From positions 248,001 through 312,000 of the forward strand of contig CAVVVC010000002.1 in the NCBI GenBank assembly GCA_963751595.1: a DNA stretch of 64,000 nt, in the 5' to 3' direction. Under the pieces are notes generated by a model. That model saw only the letters and a program-made list of their open reading frames with translations, was not told the DNA's origin and made no database searches. The translations under genes and the position numbers were made by a program. This stretch comes from JAHEGP01 sp963751595. GTDB taxonomy: Bacteria > Pseudomonadota > Gammaproteobacteria > Pseudomonadales > JAHEGP01. This document shows, piece after piece, positions 28,020 through 36,427 of the stretch; within the stretch, counting starts at the first letter, position 1, and every line of letters starts with the position of its first letter.

Positions 28020-29252
28020 TTACCCGCCTATGACATTACCAAGGGTGAAGATCGGCAGGTACATCGCGACCATCAGGCCACCGACCAGTACGCCGAGAAC
28101 CGCCATGATCATGGGCTCCAACAATGAGGTCAGGCTGTCTACCGCGTTGTCGACTTCGACTTCGTAATGGTTGGCGACCTTGTCGAGCATGTCGTCCAGG
28201 GCGCCTGACTCTTCACCGATCGATACCATTTGCAACAACATGGTGGGGAAGAGCCCGGTGGCGCGAATCGCCTGGTTGAGCTGGGTGCCGGTGGTGACGT
28301 CGTCGCGAATCTGCAGTACCGCGTCGGAGTAAACGACGTTACCCGTAGCTCCCGCCACCGAGTTGAGCGCATCCACCAGCGGTACACCGGCGGCGAAGGT
28401 TGTAGCGAGGGTGCGCGAGAAGCGAGCGATAATCGACTTGTAGATAATATCGCCCACGATGGGGATTTTGAGCACGAACCTGTCGATCCAGTCCGCCACC
28501 TTTTTACTGCGAAGCTTGGCTTCCTTGACCGCAAAAAATATGGCGATGCCGATACCCAGAATTAGCCACCACTTTGCCTGCACGAACTCTGACAACGCCA
28601 CTACCCACTGGGTGAAAGCCGGCAGGTCGGAGCCAAAGCTCTTGAAGGTGTTAGCAAACTCGGGTACCACGAAGATCAGCAGGATACCGGTAACGATGAC
28701 CGCGACTGATATAACCGCAATGGGATAGGTCATTGCCTTCTTGATCTTGGCTTTCAGCGCCTCGACTTTTTCTTTGTACAGTGCGACCCGGTCGAGCATG
28801 GTTTCCAGCGAGCCGGACTGTTCGCCGGCATCGATCAGGCTGCAAAACAGGTCGTCAAAATAGCGCGGGTGCTTGGCTATCGACGAGGCCATGCTGTTAC
28901 CGGAGGCTACATCGGTCTTGATTTGGTCGACGAGAGTCGCCATCGCCGGCTTTTCAATCCCTTCCCCCACAATGTCGAAAGCCTGTATCAGCGGTACCCC
29001 CGCCTTGGTCATGGTCGCCAATTGACGCGTGAAGACGGCAATATCCATCGGCTTGATCTTGCCGCCGCCCGATCCGAACAGCGGTTTGGGCTTTTTCTTC
29101 ACGACTTTGGGCACGATGCCCTGCTTGCGAAGCTGGGCTTTTACGATCGCCGGATTGGCTCCCATCATTTCACCGCGGGTTTTATTGCCCTTGCGGTCGG
29201 TGCCTTCCCAGACAAACTGGTTGCTTTTCAATGTTGCTGTGCTGGTTGCCAT
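28020..29252 (-). CDS. pilC: Type IV pilus inner-membrane platform protein PilC
   Basis: The product has 410 residues with two repeated T2SSF domains. The family landmarks FTRQLATMTKAGVPLIQAFDIV and FSRTLATTFAAGVPLVDAL mark the start of each repeat. Three membrane segments are visible, ending in a C-terminal hydrophobic helix. PilC couples the PilB motor to pilin assembly. It starts 2 bp after the pilB stop. Confidence 0.96.
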   Translation of the reverse strand: MATSTATLKSNQFVWEGTDRKGNKTRGEMMGANPAIVKAQLRKQGIVPKVVKKKPKPLFGSGGGKIKPMDIAVFTRQLATMTKAGVPLIQAFDIVGEGIEKPAMATLVDQIKTDVASGNSMASSIAKHPRYFDDLFCSLIDAGEQSGSLETMLDRVALYKEKVEALKAKIKKAMTYPIAVISVAVIVTGILLIFVVPEFANTFKSFGSDLPAFTQWVVALSEFVQAKWWLILGIGIAIFFAVKEAKLRSKKVADWIDRFVLKIPIVGDIIYKSIIARFSRTLATTFAAGVPLVDALNSVAGATGNVVYSDAVLQIRDDVTTGTQLNQAIRATGLFPTMLLQMVSIGEESGALDDMLDKVANHYEVEVDNAVDSLTSLLEPMIMAVLGVLVGGLMVAMYLPIFTLGNVIGG

Positions 29253-29254
29253 AT

Positions 29255-30985
29255 TTAATCCTTGGTCACCCGGTTAACTTCTTCCAGACTGGTTACGCCC
29301 TCGGCGGCTTTCTTCAATGCCGAGCGGCGCAGGTCGTTGAAACCCTCGGCGGCGAACTGCTCTTGCAGGCCCATGGCATTGGCGCCCTCCAATATCAGCT
29401 TGGAGATGGCCGGCGTGATGCGCACCACTTCATAGATGCCTACCCTACCCTTGTAGCCGAGATAGCACTTGTTACAGCCTTTGGCGTTGGGATGCATCAG
29501 CCGGAAGCCCTCGTCGTCGATATCGGCCTCGGTAAATCCTTCCTGGAGGAGCACATCGCGGGGCAGATCGGTGGCTGGTGTCGCACAGTGACCACAAAGC
29601 CGCCGCGCCAGACGCTGGGCAATAACCAGGTTGAGGGTGGTAGCGAGGTTGAACGGCGCTACCCCCATGTTCAGCAAGCGGGTAATGGTCTCGCCGGCGC
29701 TGTTGGTATGCAGGGTGGAGAGCACCAGGTGCCCGGTTTGGGCCGCTTTGATCCCGATTTCAGCGGTTTCCAGATCCCGAATCTCCCCCACCATGATGAC
29801 ATCGGGATCCTGGCGCAGGAAGGATCGCAGTGCAGTGGCAAAGTTGAGCCCCACTTTATTGTTGACGTGGACCTGGTTGATACCTTCCATATTGATTTCC
29901 ACCGGGTCCTCGGCGGTGGCGATATTGCGCTCCGGCGTATTGAGAATATTGAGGCCGGTGTACAGCGAGACCGTCTTACCGGAGCCGGTGGGTCCCGTCA
30001 CCAGAATCATACCCTGGGGCTGACCCAGTGCTTTGAGGTACATCTCTTTTTGAATGGATTCGTAGCCGAGTTGGTCGATACCCATCTTGGCACTTGACGG
30101 GTCGAGGATTCGCAAAACGATTTTTTCGCCCCACAGGGTGGGCAGGGTGTTGACCCGGAAGTCAATGGAGCGGCTCTTGGTGATCTTGAGTTTGATCCGG
30201 CCGTCCTGGGGAATGCGGCGCTCGGAAATATCCATCTGCGACATGACCTTCAGTCGCGCCGCCAGTCGGCTGGCGAGATTGATGGGGGGTTTGGTCACCT
30301 CGTGGAGAATGCCATCGGTACGAAAGCGCACCCGGTAGGCTTTTTCGTAGGGCTCGAAGTGGATATCCGAGGCGCCACCCTTGATGGCGTCCAGCAGCAG
30401 TTTATTGACGAAGCGCACGATCGGCGCGTCATCCTTCTCGAGGTCTTCTTCATCCTTGGCGCTGGCATCGAGGGTTTCGATATCGAGGTCTTCCAACCCT
30501 TCCTCCAGGCCTTCAAAACTCTTGCCGTAGTCTTCTTCCTGGGCGTCCAGGTAGGCTTTCACGGCGCTGGCGAGGGCCTCTTCTTCAACCAGCACGGCGT
30601 CTGTCGACAAGCCGGTATGAAATTTGATCTCATCCAGCGCCCTGAGGTTGGTGGGGTCTGACAGCGCAATAAATAGCCGATTGCCGCGCCTGTACAGGGG
30701 CAGGGTATGGTGCTTGCGGATCAGCTTTTCTTCAACCAGGCCCTTGGGTATCGCTTCCTTGTTAAAAGCATCGAGATCGAAATAGGGGGTGCCAAATTCA
30801 TCCGAGGCTGCTTCTGCTATTTTGCTGCCGTCCGCGTACTGCTGTTGCACCAGGTAGCTGACGTAGGGGATTTTCTCGGCGGCGGCGTCCTGGTAGCTTT
30901 GTTGGGCCGCCTGCTCGTCGATGATGCCGTCTTTCACCAGGCGTCTTGCCAGGCCGCTGAGCGGGGTTGCACTGTTTGCTGCCAT
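29255..30985 (-). CDS. pilB: Type IV pilus assembly ATPase PilB
   Basis: The product has 576 residues from the ATG at 30985. An N-terminal MshEN/GspE-N region is followed by the secretion ATPase core: Walker A GPTGSGKTVSLYT, Asp box, Walker B VGEIRDLETAEI and the His box around STLHTNSAGETITRLL. A zinc-binding motif CGHC ... CNKC is present. PilB powers pilus extension. Open frame continues upstream into the promoter region but without family match. Confidence 0.95.
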   Translation of the reverse strand: MAANSATPLSGLARRLVKDGIIDEQAAQQSYQDAAAEKIPYVSYLVQQQYADGSKIAEAASDEFGTPYFDLDAFNKEAIPKGLVEEKLIRKHHTLPLYRRGNRLFIALSDPTNLRALDEIKFHTGLSTDAVLVEEEALASAVKAYLDAQEEDYGKSFEGLEEGLEDLDIETLDASAKDEEDLEKDDAPIVRFVNKLLLDAIKGGASDIHFEPYEKAYRVRFRTDGILHEVTKPPINLASRLAARLKVMSQMDISERRIPQDGRIKLKITKSRSIDFRVNTLPTLWGEKIVLRILDPSSAKMGIDQLGYESIQKEMYLKALGQPQGMILVTGPTGSGKTVSLYTGLNILNTPERNIATAEDPVEINMEGINQVHVNNKVGLNFATALRSFLRQDPDVIMVGEIRDLETAEIGIKAAQTGHLVLSTLHTNSAGETITRLLNMGVAPFNLATTLNLVIAQRLARRLCGHCATPATDLPRDVLLQEGFTEADIDDEGFRLMHPNAKGCNKCYLGYKGRVGIYEVVRITPAISKLILEGANAMGLQEQFAAEGFNDLRRSALKKAAEGVTSLEEVNRVTKD

Positions 30986-31301
30986 AGGGTTATCCGTACC
31001 TTTACTGAACGCCGGCCTCTGGCCCTGCGCGGTATTTCTTATGGGGCAACGGCGAGCCACAGCCGAAACCATACCTGTCAAGTATAGCAATACCACTTTG
31101 TTCTGTGACTACAGGAGCCCACATTGCTCATATCTGTGATGCAGGTCGATTGTTGACCCCGTGGGTGACAATAATTGTCAGTATCTGACCGCAGTTTTCC
31201 CTATTGGCGAGGGGAAATAAGTCACTGCGTGATTCAAAAAAGGCCTATTTATAGGCTTAACTCATTGAAAGTAAGGCATAAATAAAATTCTCTTGGAAAG
31301 T
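30986..31301. other. Intergenic region between divergent pilB and pilA
   Basis: No gene is visible. This AT-richer stretch must hold the pilB promoter (- strand) and any activator sites for the sigma54-type pilA promoter at 31302. I could not identify a PilR site with confidence. Confidence 0.6.
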
Positions 31302-31317
31302 TGGCACGGCAATTGAA
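31302..31317 (+). promoter_or_regulatory. sigma54 (RpoN) promoter of pilA
   Basis: TGGCAC (31302-31307), 5 bp, then TTGAA (31313-31317) matches the -24/-12 consensus TGGCAC-N5-TTGCW except for A in place of C. It lies 70 bp upstream of the pilA ATG. pilA genes in Pseudomonas and many other bacteria are known to be RpoN/PilR dependent, which fits. Confidence 0.7.
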
Positions 31318-31387
31318 TAGTATTTGGCAATGGCAGGGTTTATTCCACCGCCGGATCACAAAAAAACGACTAACGGAGAACGTCCAC

Positions 31388-31570
31388 ATGAAGAAACAAG
31401 CTCAAAAGGGTTTCACCCTGATCGAACTCATGATCGTTGTTGCCATCATCGGTATCCTGGCGGCCATCGCGATTCCCCAGTACAGCGAATACCAGCGTAA
31501 GGGCCAGGACAAGGCCGCACAGTCAGACGCGCGTAACTTTTTGACCAATGCCATAGCTAACTCGAACTGA
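31388..31570 (+). CDS. pilA: Minimal type IV pilin (PilA-like, 60 residues)
   Basis: The prepilin has the leader MKKQAQKG, cleaved before Phe, and the classical N-terminal helix (GFTLIELMIVVAIIGILAAI). The mature chain would be only 52 residues, ending ARNFLTNAIANSN, whereas usual pilins are about 130-160 residues with a globular C-terminal domain. The stop is clean and the region behind it to 31638 is not coding. In length and helix sequence it resembles the short PilA-N geopilins of Geobacter. Mature aromatic residues are F1, Y24, Y27 and F43. The preceding GGAG (31376-31379) supports the start. It may be a true minimal pilin or a truncated one. Confidence 0.85.
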   Translation: MKKQAQKGFTLIELMIVVAIIGILAAIAIPQYSEYQRKGQDKAAQSDARNFLTNAIANSN

Positions 31571-31638
31571 GCGACGCTATTTTAAAAGCGGCACTGATTT
31601 TTAAACTTACGAATATTGATTGAACATGAGGTTTTATT

Positions 31639-32073
31639 ATGATGATTAAAAAATTCGCTTTAGCTGGTGTGGCGGCCATGAGTTTGGCCGGTGTTCAGTT
31701 TGCACAGGCAGCGGCTGGAGATGACATGCAGTAGTGCGGGATGCACCGTCACAGCCGATAACCTGGGTTCCGAAATACCCTACGAAGCAGGTACTGATTC
31801 TTTTATCGTAAGCGGCTTCGTCTTCTCTGTTTCCGCCAATGTGGCGCTGGAGGCTACTGAGGATGAGGTGGCGGTTGCCGTTGGCACAGCCTCTAACAAG
31901 GGCCGTACGCCTTACAGTGGGTCGAGCAATGGGGGTTCGGTGGGCGTTTGTGGGGAGGTGACCAGCGGGCACCGATACTCCGGTTCCGCCTGAGTTGAGC
32001 TTGGAGAATACAGCTGGCTGTGGTGCAGGCAGCGGCGGCGGTAGAGACACCAGTAGAGGACGGCGCCGGCTAG
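31639..32073 (+). pseudogene. Secreted protein of unknown function, broken by three apparent single-base insertions
   Basis: The first frame starts MMIKKFALAGVAAMSLAGV and ends ...FAQA, a clear Sec signal peptide, then stops at 31732. From about 31731 the protein-like sequence continues in the second frame (CSSAGCTVTADNLGSEIPY ... GSSNGGSVGVCG) to about 31970, then in the third frame (TDTPVPPELSLENTAG) to about 32020, then back in the first (VQAAAAVETPVEDGAG, stop 32071-32073). Removing one base at each switch gives one protein of about 143 residues with at least three cysteines. It may be a pilus-associated or PilA-C-like partner of the short pilin; that is inference. Sequencing error cannot be excluded. 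Confidence 0.6.
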
Positions 32074-32099
32074 GCTGTAAAGCAATTTAGCTGATGTAG

Positions 32100-32127
32100 A
32101 TAATGCCCGGCACTCGCCGGGCATTAT
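32100..32127 (+). terminator. Strong hairpin after the pilin locus
   Basis: A perfect 12-bp stem (ATAATGCCCGGC / GCCGGGCATTAT) with the 4-nt loop ACTC lies 26 bp after the preceding stop. The T run is weak, but stem stability makes it a likely terminator separating the pilin genes from the ABC genes. Confidence 0.7.
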
Positions 32128-32166
32128 GCTATTCTGAAATACAAAATATCCCCTTTTTTGGTATCT

Positions 32167-32970
32167 ATGCGAGCTTTTATCTGGTCTTCCTTGTTGTCCG
32201 GTATTCGCAGCCACAGCTTTCAGTTGCTGGTGGTTCTCTCCCTGTTGATTATCGGCCTCGCCTGGCTTGCGGCCAATTTTTCTGCGCGCCATCCCGAAAC
32301 CCTGGCGCTGGATGTGGGCCTGTCGGGTATGCGCGCTATCCTGATTTTTATGGCGCTGTTCTGGGTGCAGGATTTAATCGGCCGGGATATCGAGCGCAAA
32401 ACGGTGATGTTTGCGCTGTCTTACCCGGTGCCTCGTTCGCACTATCTGCTCGGCCGCTTTTTTGGCATCGCCCTGCTGAGTGCCGGCTCGGTGGCGATTA
32501 TGGGGTCGCTGTTCTGGCTTACCCTGCAATTGCACCCGGTGGACTATCAGCAACTGACACCCACCGATACCGGGCTTGCCTACTGGGCAACCCTGGCCTA
32601 TCTGTACCTGAGTATACTTGTAATCGTGGCATTCTCGCTGTTGGTGGCGACTCTTTCCACCACGCCCATGCTGCCATTGTTGCTGGGTATCGGTTTTGCC
32701 GTAGTCGCCAGCTCAATCGGCACCACCCTTGATTTTCTTCTGTATTCAGAGCTGGCCGATGAGGCTCAGCGGGAAACCCTGGGCAGTTTTTTACAGGTCG
32801 CCAGCTGGGTGGCCCCCGATCTGGGTCGCCTGGATATTCGCGACTGGACCCTTTACGGCGCTAAACCGGGTGTCAATCAGTTGTTGCTTCCGCTGATCAT
32901 GGCAGCTGGATATATCGCTATCATGCTGGGTCTGGCCGTGAATCGATTTCAGTCGAGGGAGTTTACCTAG
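32167..32970 (+). CDS. ABC-2 type transporter permease
   Basis: The product has 267 residues and about six hydrophobic segments. An early soluble loop (ARHPETLALDVGLSGMRAIL) and VQDLIGRDIERKTVMFALSYPVPRSHYLLGRFFG are typical of ABC-2 permeases of the NosY/CcmB kind. The start is the ATG at 32167. It overlaps the next gene by 1 bp and forms a three-gene operon with the TPR-like protein and the ATPase. The substrate is unknown. In Myxococcus an ABC exporter (PilHI with PilG) next to pilA is needed for pili; this could be an analogue. Confidence 0.8.
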   Translation: MRAFIWSSLLSGIRSHSFQLLVVLSLLIIGLAWLAANFSARHPETLALDVGLSGMRAILIFMALFWVQDLIGRDIERKTVMFALSYPVPRSHYLLGRFFGIALLSAGSVAIMGSLFWLTLQLHPVDYQQLTPTDTGLAYWATLAYLYLSILVIVAFSLLVATLSTTPMLPLLLGIGFAVVASSIGTTLDFLLYSELADEAQRETLGSFLQVASWVAPDLGRLDIRDWTLYGAKPGVNQLLLPLIMAAGYIAIMLGLAVNRFQSREFT

Positions 32971-33797
32971 TGGCAAGTCTGACCTGGCGGGGACTGCCCT
33001 TGGCGGCGTTCGGCCTGCTTTGCTATGCATTGGTGTTAGGGCCGCTCAAGTCGCTGCCGCGCGCGCAGGAAGACGATTTCTTGCGGGTGGTGATCCCTGG
33101 ATATATTGAAGTATTGCTGGCCGGGGGTGATCGTCACCTGGCGGCTAATATCGGGGTGTTTCGCGCCATGATGATCGGTGGCGATGTGAAAGACGAGCTC
33201 ACCTACGAGGTACAGGCCAAGGTGCAGCGCCAGGTAGCAATTCTCAACCCGCGCCAGGAAGACAACAGCTACGTGGCAGCGGCCATACTGCCCTGGTGGG
33301 GCCAGGTCGATGAGGCGCAGTTTATCCTCAGCCGCGCCACGGAAAGTCGCTACTGGGATTTTATGCCGCCCTTTTACCAGGGTTTTAACGAATATTATTT
33401 CAACAAAAACTATCAAGCCGCCGCGGAATTGGTAGAGCTGTCCTCCAGCCGCACAGAGGGCATCAATCGCGAGTCGTTCAAGGCTGTTGCGGCAAAATGG
33501 TATTCCCTGGGCGACGATCCCCGCGCGGCTATCGGCGTGATTACCGCACTTAAAGATGCCAGCTACGATCCGCAAATACAACGGCTGTTGCAGGGCCGCA
33601 TCGATCGCTTGAAAATATTATTGTCGTTGCGACAGGCCGCCGAGCGTTATGAGCAGGAGCGGGACGAACCGGTATCCGCCCTTGAGCAGCTTGTTGTAGC
33701 AGGATATCTCAAGGGTATCCCCAATGACCCCTTCGGTTATGGTTTTCATCTGGATAGCGATGGTCTGGTGCAGTTCAATAGCAGGCGTAAACGGTGA
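32970..33797 (+). CDS. Membrane-anchored TPR-like protein of unknown function
   Basis: The product has 275 residues from a GTG overlapping the permease stop. One N-terminal membrane segment (LPLAAFGLLCYALVLGPL) is followed by a soluble helical domain. Pairs such as YVAAAILPWWGQVDEAQFIL and YQAAAELVELSSSRTEG look like tetratricopeptide helices. The C-terminal part (VSALEQLVVAGYLKGIPNDPFGYGF) resembles the pseudopilin-type motif that ends in a processed Asp-Pro-Phe-Gly segment. I do not recognise a named family. It sits tightly between the permease and the ATPase, so it is probably an accessory subunit. Confidence 0.7.
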   Translation: MASLTWRGLPLAAFGLLCYALVLGPLKSLPRAQEDDFLRVVIPGYIEVLLAGGDRHLAANIGVFRAMMIGGDVKDELTYEVQAKVQRQVAILNPRQEDNSYVAAAILPWWGQVDEAQFILSRATESRYWDFMPPFYQGFNEYYFNKNYQAAAELVELSSSRTEGINRESFKAVAAKWYSLGDDPRAAIGVITALKDASYDPQIQRLLQGRIDRLKILLSLRQAAERYEQERDEPVSALEQLVVAGYLKGIPNDPFGYGFHLDSDGLVQFNSRRKR

Positions 33798-34696
33798 CAA
33801 CAAAAGCAATTGAAGTTAAACAGGCCGACAAGTTCTTCGGCAAATGGGGCAAGCGAACCCAGGTACTGCACGGCGTCGAGCTCGATATCAGCGAGGGCGA
33901 AGCCTTCGGTTTTGTCGGCGCCAACGGAGCCGGCAAGAGCACCACCATCAAGATCATCATGGACATCATCCGTGCCGATGGTGGCAGCGCCAGCATATTC
34001 GGTATCGACTCACGCGACCCGCGCGCGCGTTTGGGCATGTCCTACGTGCCAGAAAACCCGTATCTGTACGACTATCTCACGCCCTACGAGCTGTTGCGCA
34101 TGGGCGTCATGCAGCATCGTCTCGACGTACCGGACATCAAAAAGCACTGCTACCAATGGCTGGAGCGTTTTGGCATAGAGCAGGCCGCAAAAAAGCGCAT
34201 TCGCAATTTGTCCAAAGGCATGACCCAGCGCACGGCGCTGGCTCATGCGCTGGCCTGCGAACCACGATTGTTGATACTGGATGAGCCCCTGTCGGGACTC
34301 GATCCGGTGGGCCGGCGTGAAGTGGTTGATGTCCTGCTGGATTACCGGCGCAATGGTGGTACCCTGTTCTTCACATCCCATGTGCTCTACGACGTCGAGC
34401 GCATCGCTGACCGTTTCGCGCTGATCGAAAAGGGGCGCATCGAGGCCTGCCAGACTGCCAGCGACCTTTTCCGCAGCAGTCGCGGGCTGTTTGACATCTA
34501 TATCGAAGCTGCCGAGCCGCTGGAGGGTTACCAGCACGAGGCCGGCCAGCGCTGGTCGCGCCAGGTGCGACTGGAGGACTTGCCGGAATTACTGGGGCAG
34601 ATACAGGCGGCGGGACATAGTGTGTTGTCGATTACACCCCGGCTCACCCTGGAGAAATTATTCCTTAACCAGCATGGTGCTGAGCAGACGGCCTGA
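33794..34696 (+). CDS. ABC transporter ATP-binding protein
   Basis: The product has 300 residues. Walker A is GANGAGKSTT, the Q-loop region is MSYVPENPYLYDYL, the signature motif is NLSKGMTQR, Walker B is LLILDEPLSGLDP and the H-loop is FTSHVLYD. A C-terminal extension of about 80 residues is typical of ABC-2 (CcmA/NatA-like) ATPases. The start is GTG, overlapping the upstream gene (GTGA). It powers the permease at 32167. Confidence 0.88.
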   Translation: MTTKAIEVKQADKFFGKWGKRTQVLHGVELDISEGEAFGFVGANGAGKSTTIKIIMDIIRADGGSASIFGIDSRDPRARLGMSYVPENPYLYDYLTPYELLRMGVMQHRLDVPDIKKHCYQWLERFGIEQAAKKRIRNLSKGMTQRTALAHALACEPRLLILDEPLSGLDPVGRREVVDVLLDYRRNGGTLFFTSHVLYDVERIADRFALIEKGRIEACQTASDLFRSSRGLFDIYIEAAEPLEGYQHEAGQRWSRQVRLEDLPELLGQIQAAGHSVLSITPRLTLEKLFLNQHGAEQTA

Positions 34697-34719
34697 CCGC
34701 CAGTCTCGGGGTTTCGCAA

Positions 34720-34859
34720 CAGGCTGCTGACAAACTATCTGTGTGGCGATCGCGGTGTTAAGAACCGGCTCAACTCAGCCATTTATTGCCCATAAACTCC
34801 TTCGTTTCGCCGGTTCTTGCTTTGCGCTCGCTGCCTCGATTACCTTTTTCAGCAGCCTG
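34720..34859. repeat. MITE-like palindromic element
   Basis: Two nested inverted repeats define a noncoding element of about 140 bp. The outer pair is CAGGCTGCTGA (34720-34730) and TCAGCAGCCTG (34849-34859). The inner pair is AAGAACCGGC (34760-34769) and GCCGGTTCTT (34809-34818). It lies between the ABC ATPase end and the glycosyltransferase end. No target duplication was identified, and it could also work as a bidirectional terminator. Confidence 0.6.
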
Positions 34860-34863
34860 CAAA

Positions 34864-35679
34864 TCAAGACCCCCGGGCGAAGCGACCGCTGGCGCTGGCA
34901 ATACTGCGGGACGCCGACCACAAATAACCCGGCTGCATATTTCGAACGATAATGCGAATCGAAGACAACATGCGCGCCCGCACCTGCCGCGATGGCAGCT
35001 GGTGCTGGGTGCTGTGGCATTGCACCAGAACTTCAGGAAGATTGGCAACCTGATGCTTCTTGGCCATGGCGAAGAACAGGGCATAGTCTTCGGCGGCATG
35101 GAATCGCGAAGGGTAGCCACCCAGCTCCAGGGCGCTTTCGCGTCGAAACATGGTGGCGGAATGGCAGAATACATTGTGGCGGTACATGGCGCTAAAAATC
35201 GCTGCATGCTCGGTAGGGAAACGCAGTATTTCGCTGGCTGATGATTCACTGTCCGGGACCTCAATCCAGCTACCGACCAGATGGCAATCGGGGTGGGTAT
35301 CAAGATAGGCCCGCTGTTTCTCGATGCGACCAGGAAGACAGACGTCCTTGCAGTCGAGCCTGGCGATATAGCTGTAGTTACTGGCGTACGCCATCCCCAC
35401 GTTCAGAGCCTGGGCGGTACCGATATTCTCCGCCAAATTGATCACGTGCAGGCGATCGATCTCCGGATGATCCTGACGTAACGCTTTTTCCCTCGGTGGT
35501 TTGGCGCTGGCATTGTCGACTACGACAACGGCCCCACCTTCTGTACGAAGTGAGGTCAGGCTGCGGTGAAGTCCATCGAGATCATTGTGATGCGCTATCA
35601 GTACAACGACACTGTCATTGCCGCTAAATTGACTTTGGCTGCAAGGGTTGCTGTAGACGGCTTCGGTGGGGTATCTCAT
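34864..35679 (-). CDS. Glycosyltransferase family 2 protein
   Basis: The product has 271 residues from the ATG at 35679 (MRYPTEAVYS). VVVLIAHHNDLDGLHRSLTSL and VVVDNASAK form the GT2 nucleotide-sugar fold. ARLDCKDVCLPGRIEKQ is at the place of the usual DxD motif but reads D-C-K-D, so metal binding is altered or shifted. HNVFCHSATMFRRESALELGGY and AEDYALFFAMAKK match the acceptor half. The stop is 5 bp from the MITE-like element, so the C-terminus may have been reshaped. A TTG at 35709 is an alternative start. The acceptor is unknown. Confidence 0.8.
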   Translation of the reverse strand: MRYPTEAVYSNPCSQSQFSGNDSVVVLIAHHNDLDGLHRSLTSLRTEGGAVVVVDNASAKPPREKALRQDHPEIDRLHVINLAENIGTAQALNVGMAYASNYSYIARLDCKDVCLPGRIEKQRAYLDTHPDCHLVGSWIEVPDSESSASEILRFPTEHAAIFSAMYRHNVFCHSATMFRRESALELGGYPSRFHAAEDYALFFAMAKKHQVANLPEVLVQCHSTQHQLPSRQVRARMLSSIRIIVRNMQPGYLWSASRSIASASGRFARGS

Positions 35680-35873
35680 GTGGCGGCCCAAATTCCCTGG
35701 TTTACACAATCAAGTATAGGTTACTCGGCAAAACAGGGGTGGGGTCGCCTATCGGTTTGGTATGGTCTGTGAAAAAATTCCGCTTTAGCCTCGTTTCTCG
35801 GGGCGGAACTATAGAGGCCAGCAGGTCTGCTCCGCTCGCAATTGTCACTGGCGGACCAATGGGACGGCGGGGT

Positions 35874-36272
35874 CTATAGGGTCTTAAGGTATTGCAGTGC
35901 GCGCAGGACTTCGGCGCGCGTGATTACGCCAACCAACTTGCCCTCTTCACACACTGGATAGACCTTGGGTTTGTCCGTCAGCATACGCGAGGCCACGTCA
36001 ACCACGCTGTCGCCCGGCGCTACGCTCAGTACTTCGTTGCGCATGACCTTGCTTACCTTGACCACTTCATCGGAGTGATAGGACGATTCCAGGATTTGCT
36101 TGATACAGTCTTGCTCCGACAGAAAACCCACCGGCTCGTTGTTTTCATCAACCACCGGCACGCCGGTAATCTTTAACTCGCCAAGTTTATCAACGGCCTC
36201 GGTGAGGGTCGTCTGCGGGGTAACCGAGCGCCGCTTGCTCAACATATACTCTCTGATCTTGACGGATTTCAT
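35874..36272 (-). CDS. CBS-pair domain protein
   Basis: The product has 132 residues from the ATG at 36272. It is essentially two CBS motifs: one around LTEAVDKLGELKITGVPVVD / PVGFLSEQD and a second around VVDVASRMLTDKPKVYPVCE / LVGVITRAEVL. Such stand-alone pairs usually bind adenine nucleotides and act as energy sensors; the partner here is unknown. The gene stands alone between a glycosyltransferase and an ArnT-like gene. Confidence 0.85.
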   Translation of the reverse strand: MKSVKIREYMLSKRRSVTPQTTLTEAVDKLGELKITGVPVVDENNEPVGFLSEQDCIKQILESSYHSDEVVKVSKVMRNEVLSVAPGDSVVDVASRMLTDKPKVYPVCEEGKLVGVITRAEVLRALQYLKTL

Positions 36273-36427
36273 CTTGCCCCAGCCCTCGTTGGCCGCTTGG
36301 CCAGCCTTGCATCGAATTGCAGTCGTTGTACCGGCATTTGGAAGGAAAGTATCAACACTTTTACCCGCCAGCGCTAGCGCCAATACTGATTCACACTAGG
36401 ATTGCTTGTCAACCCGCGCCAACCATA

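Noticed and set aside
29231..30097. A 288-codon open frame on the + strand opposite pilB
   Set aside because: It is a shadow of the conserved PilB ATPase core; no ribosome site or domain.
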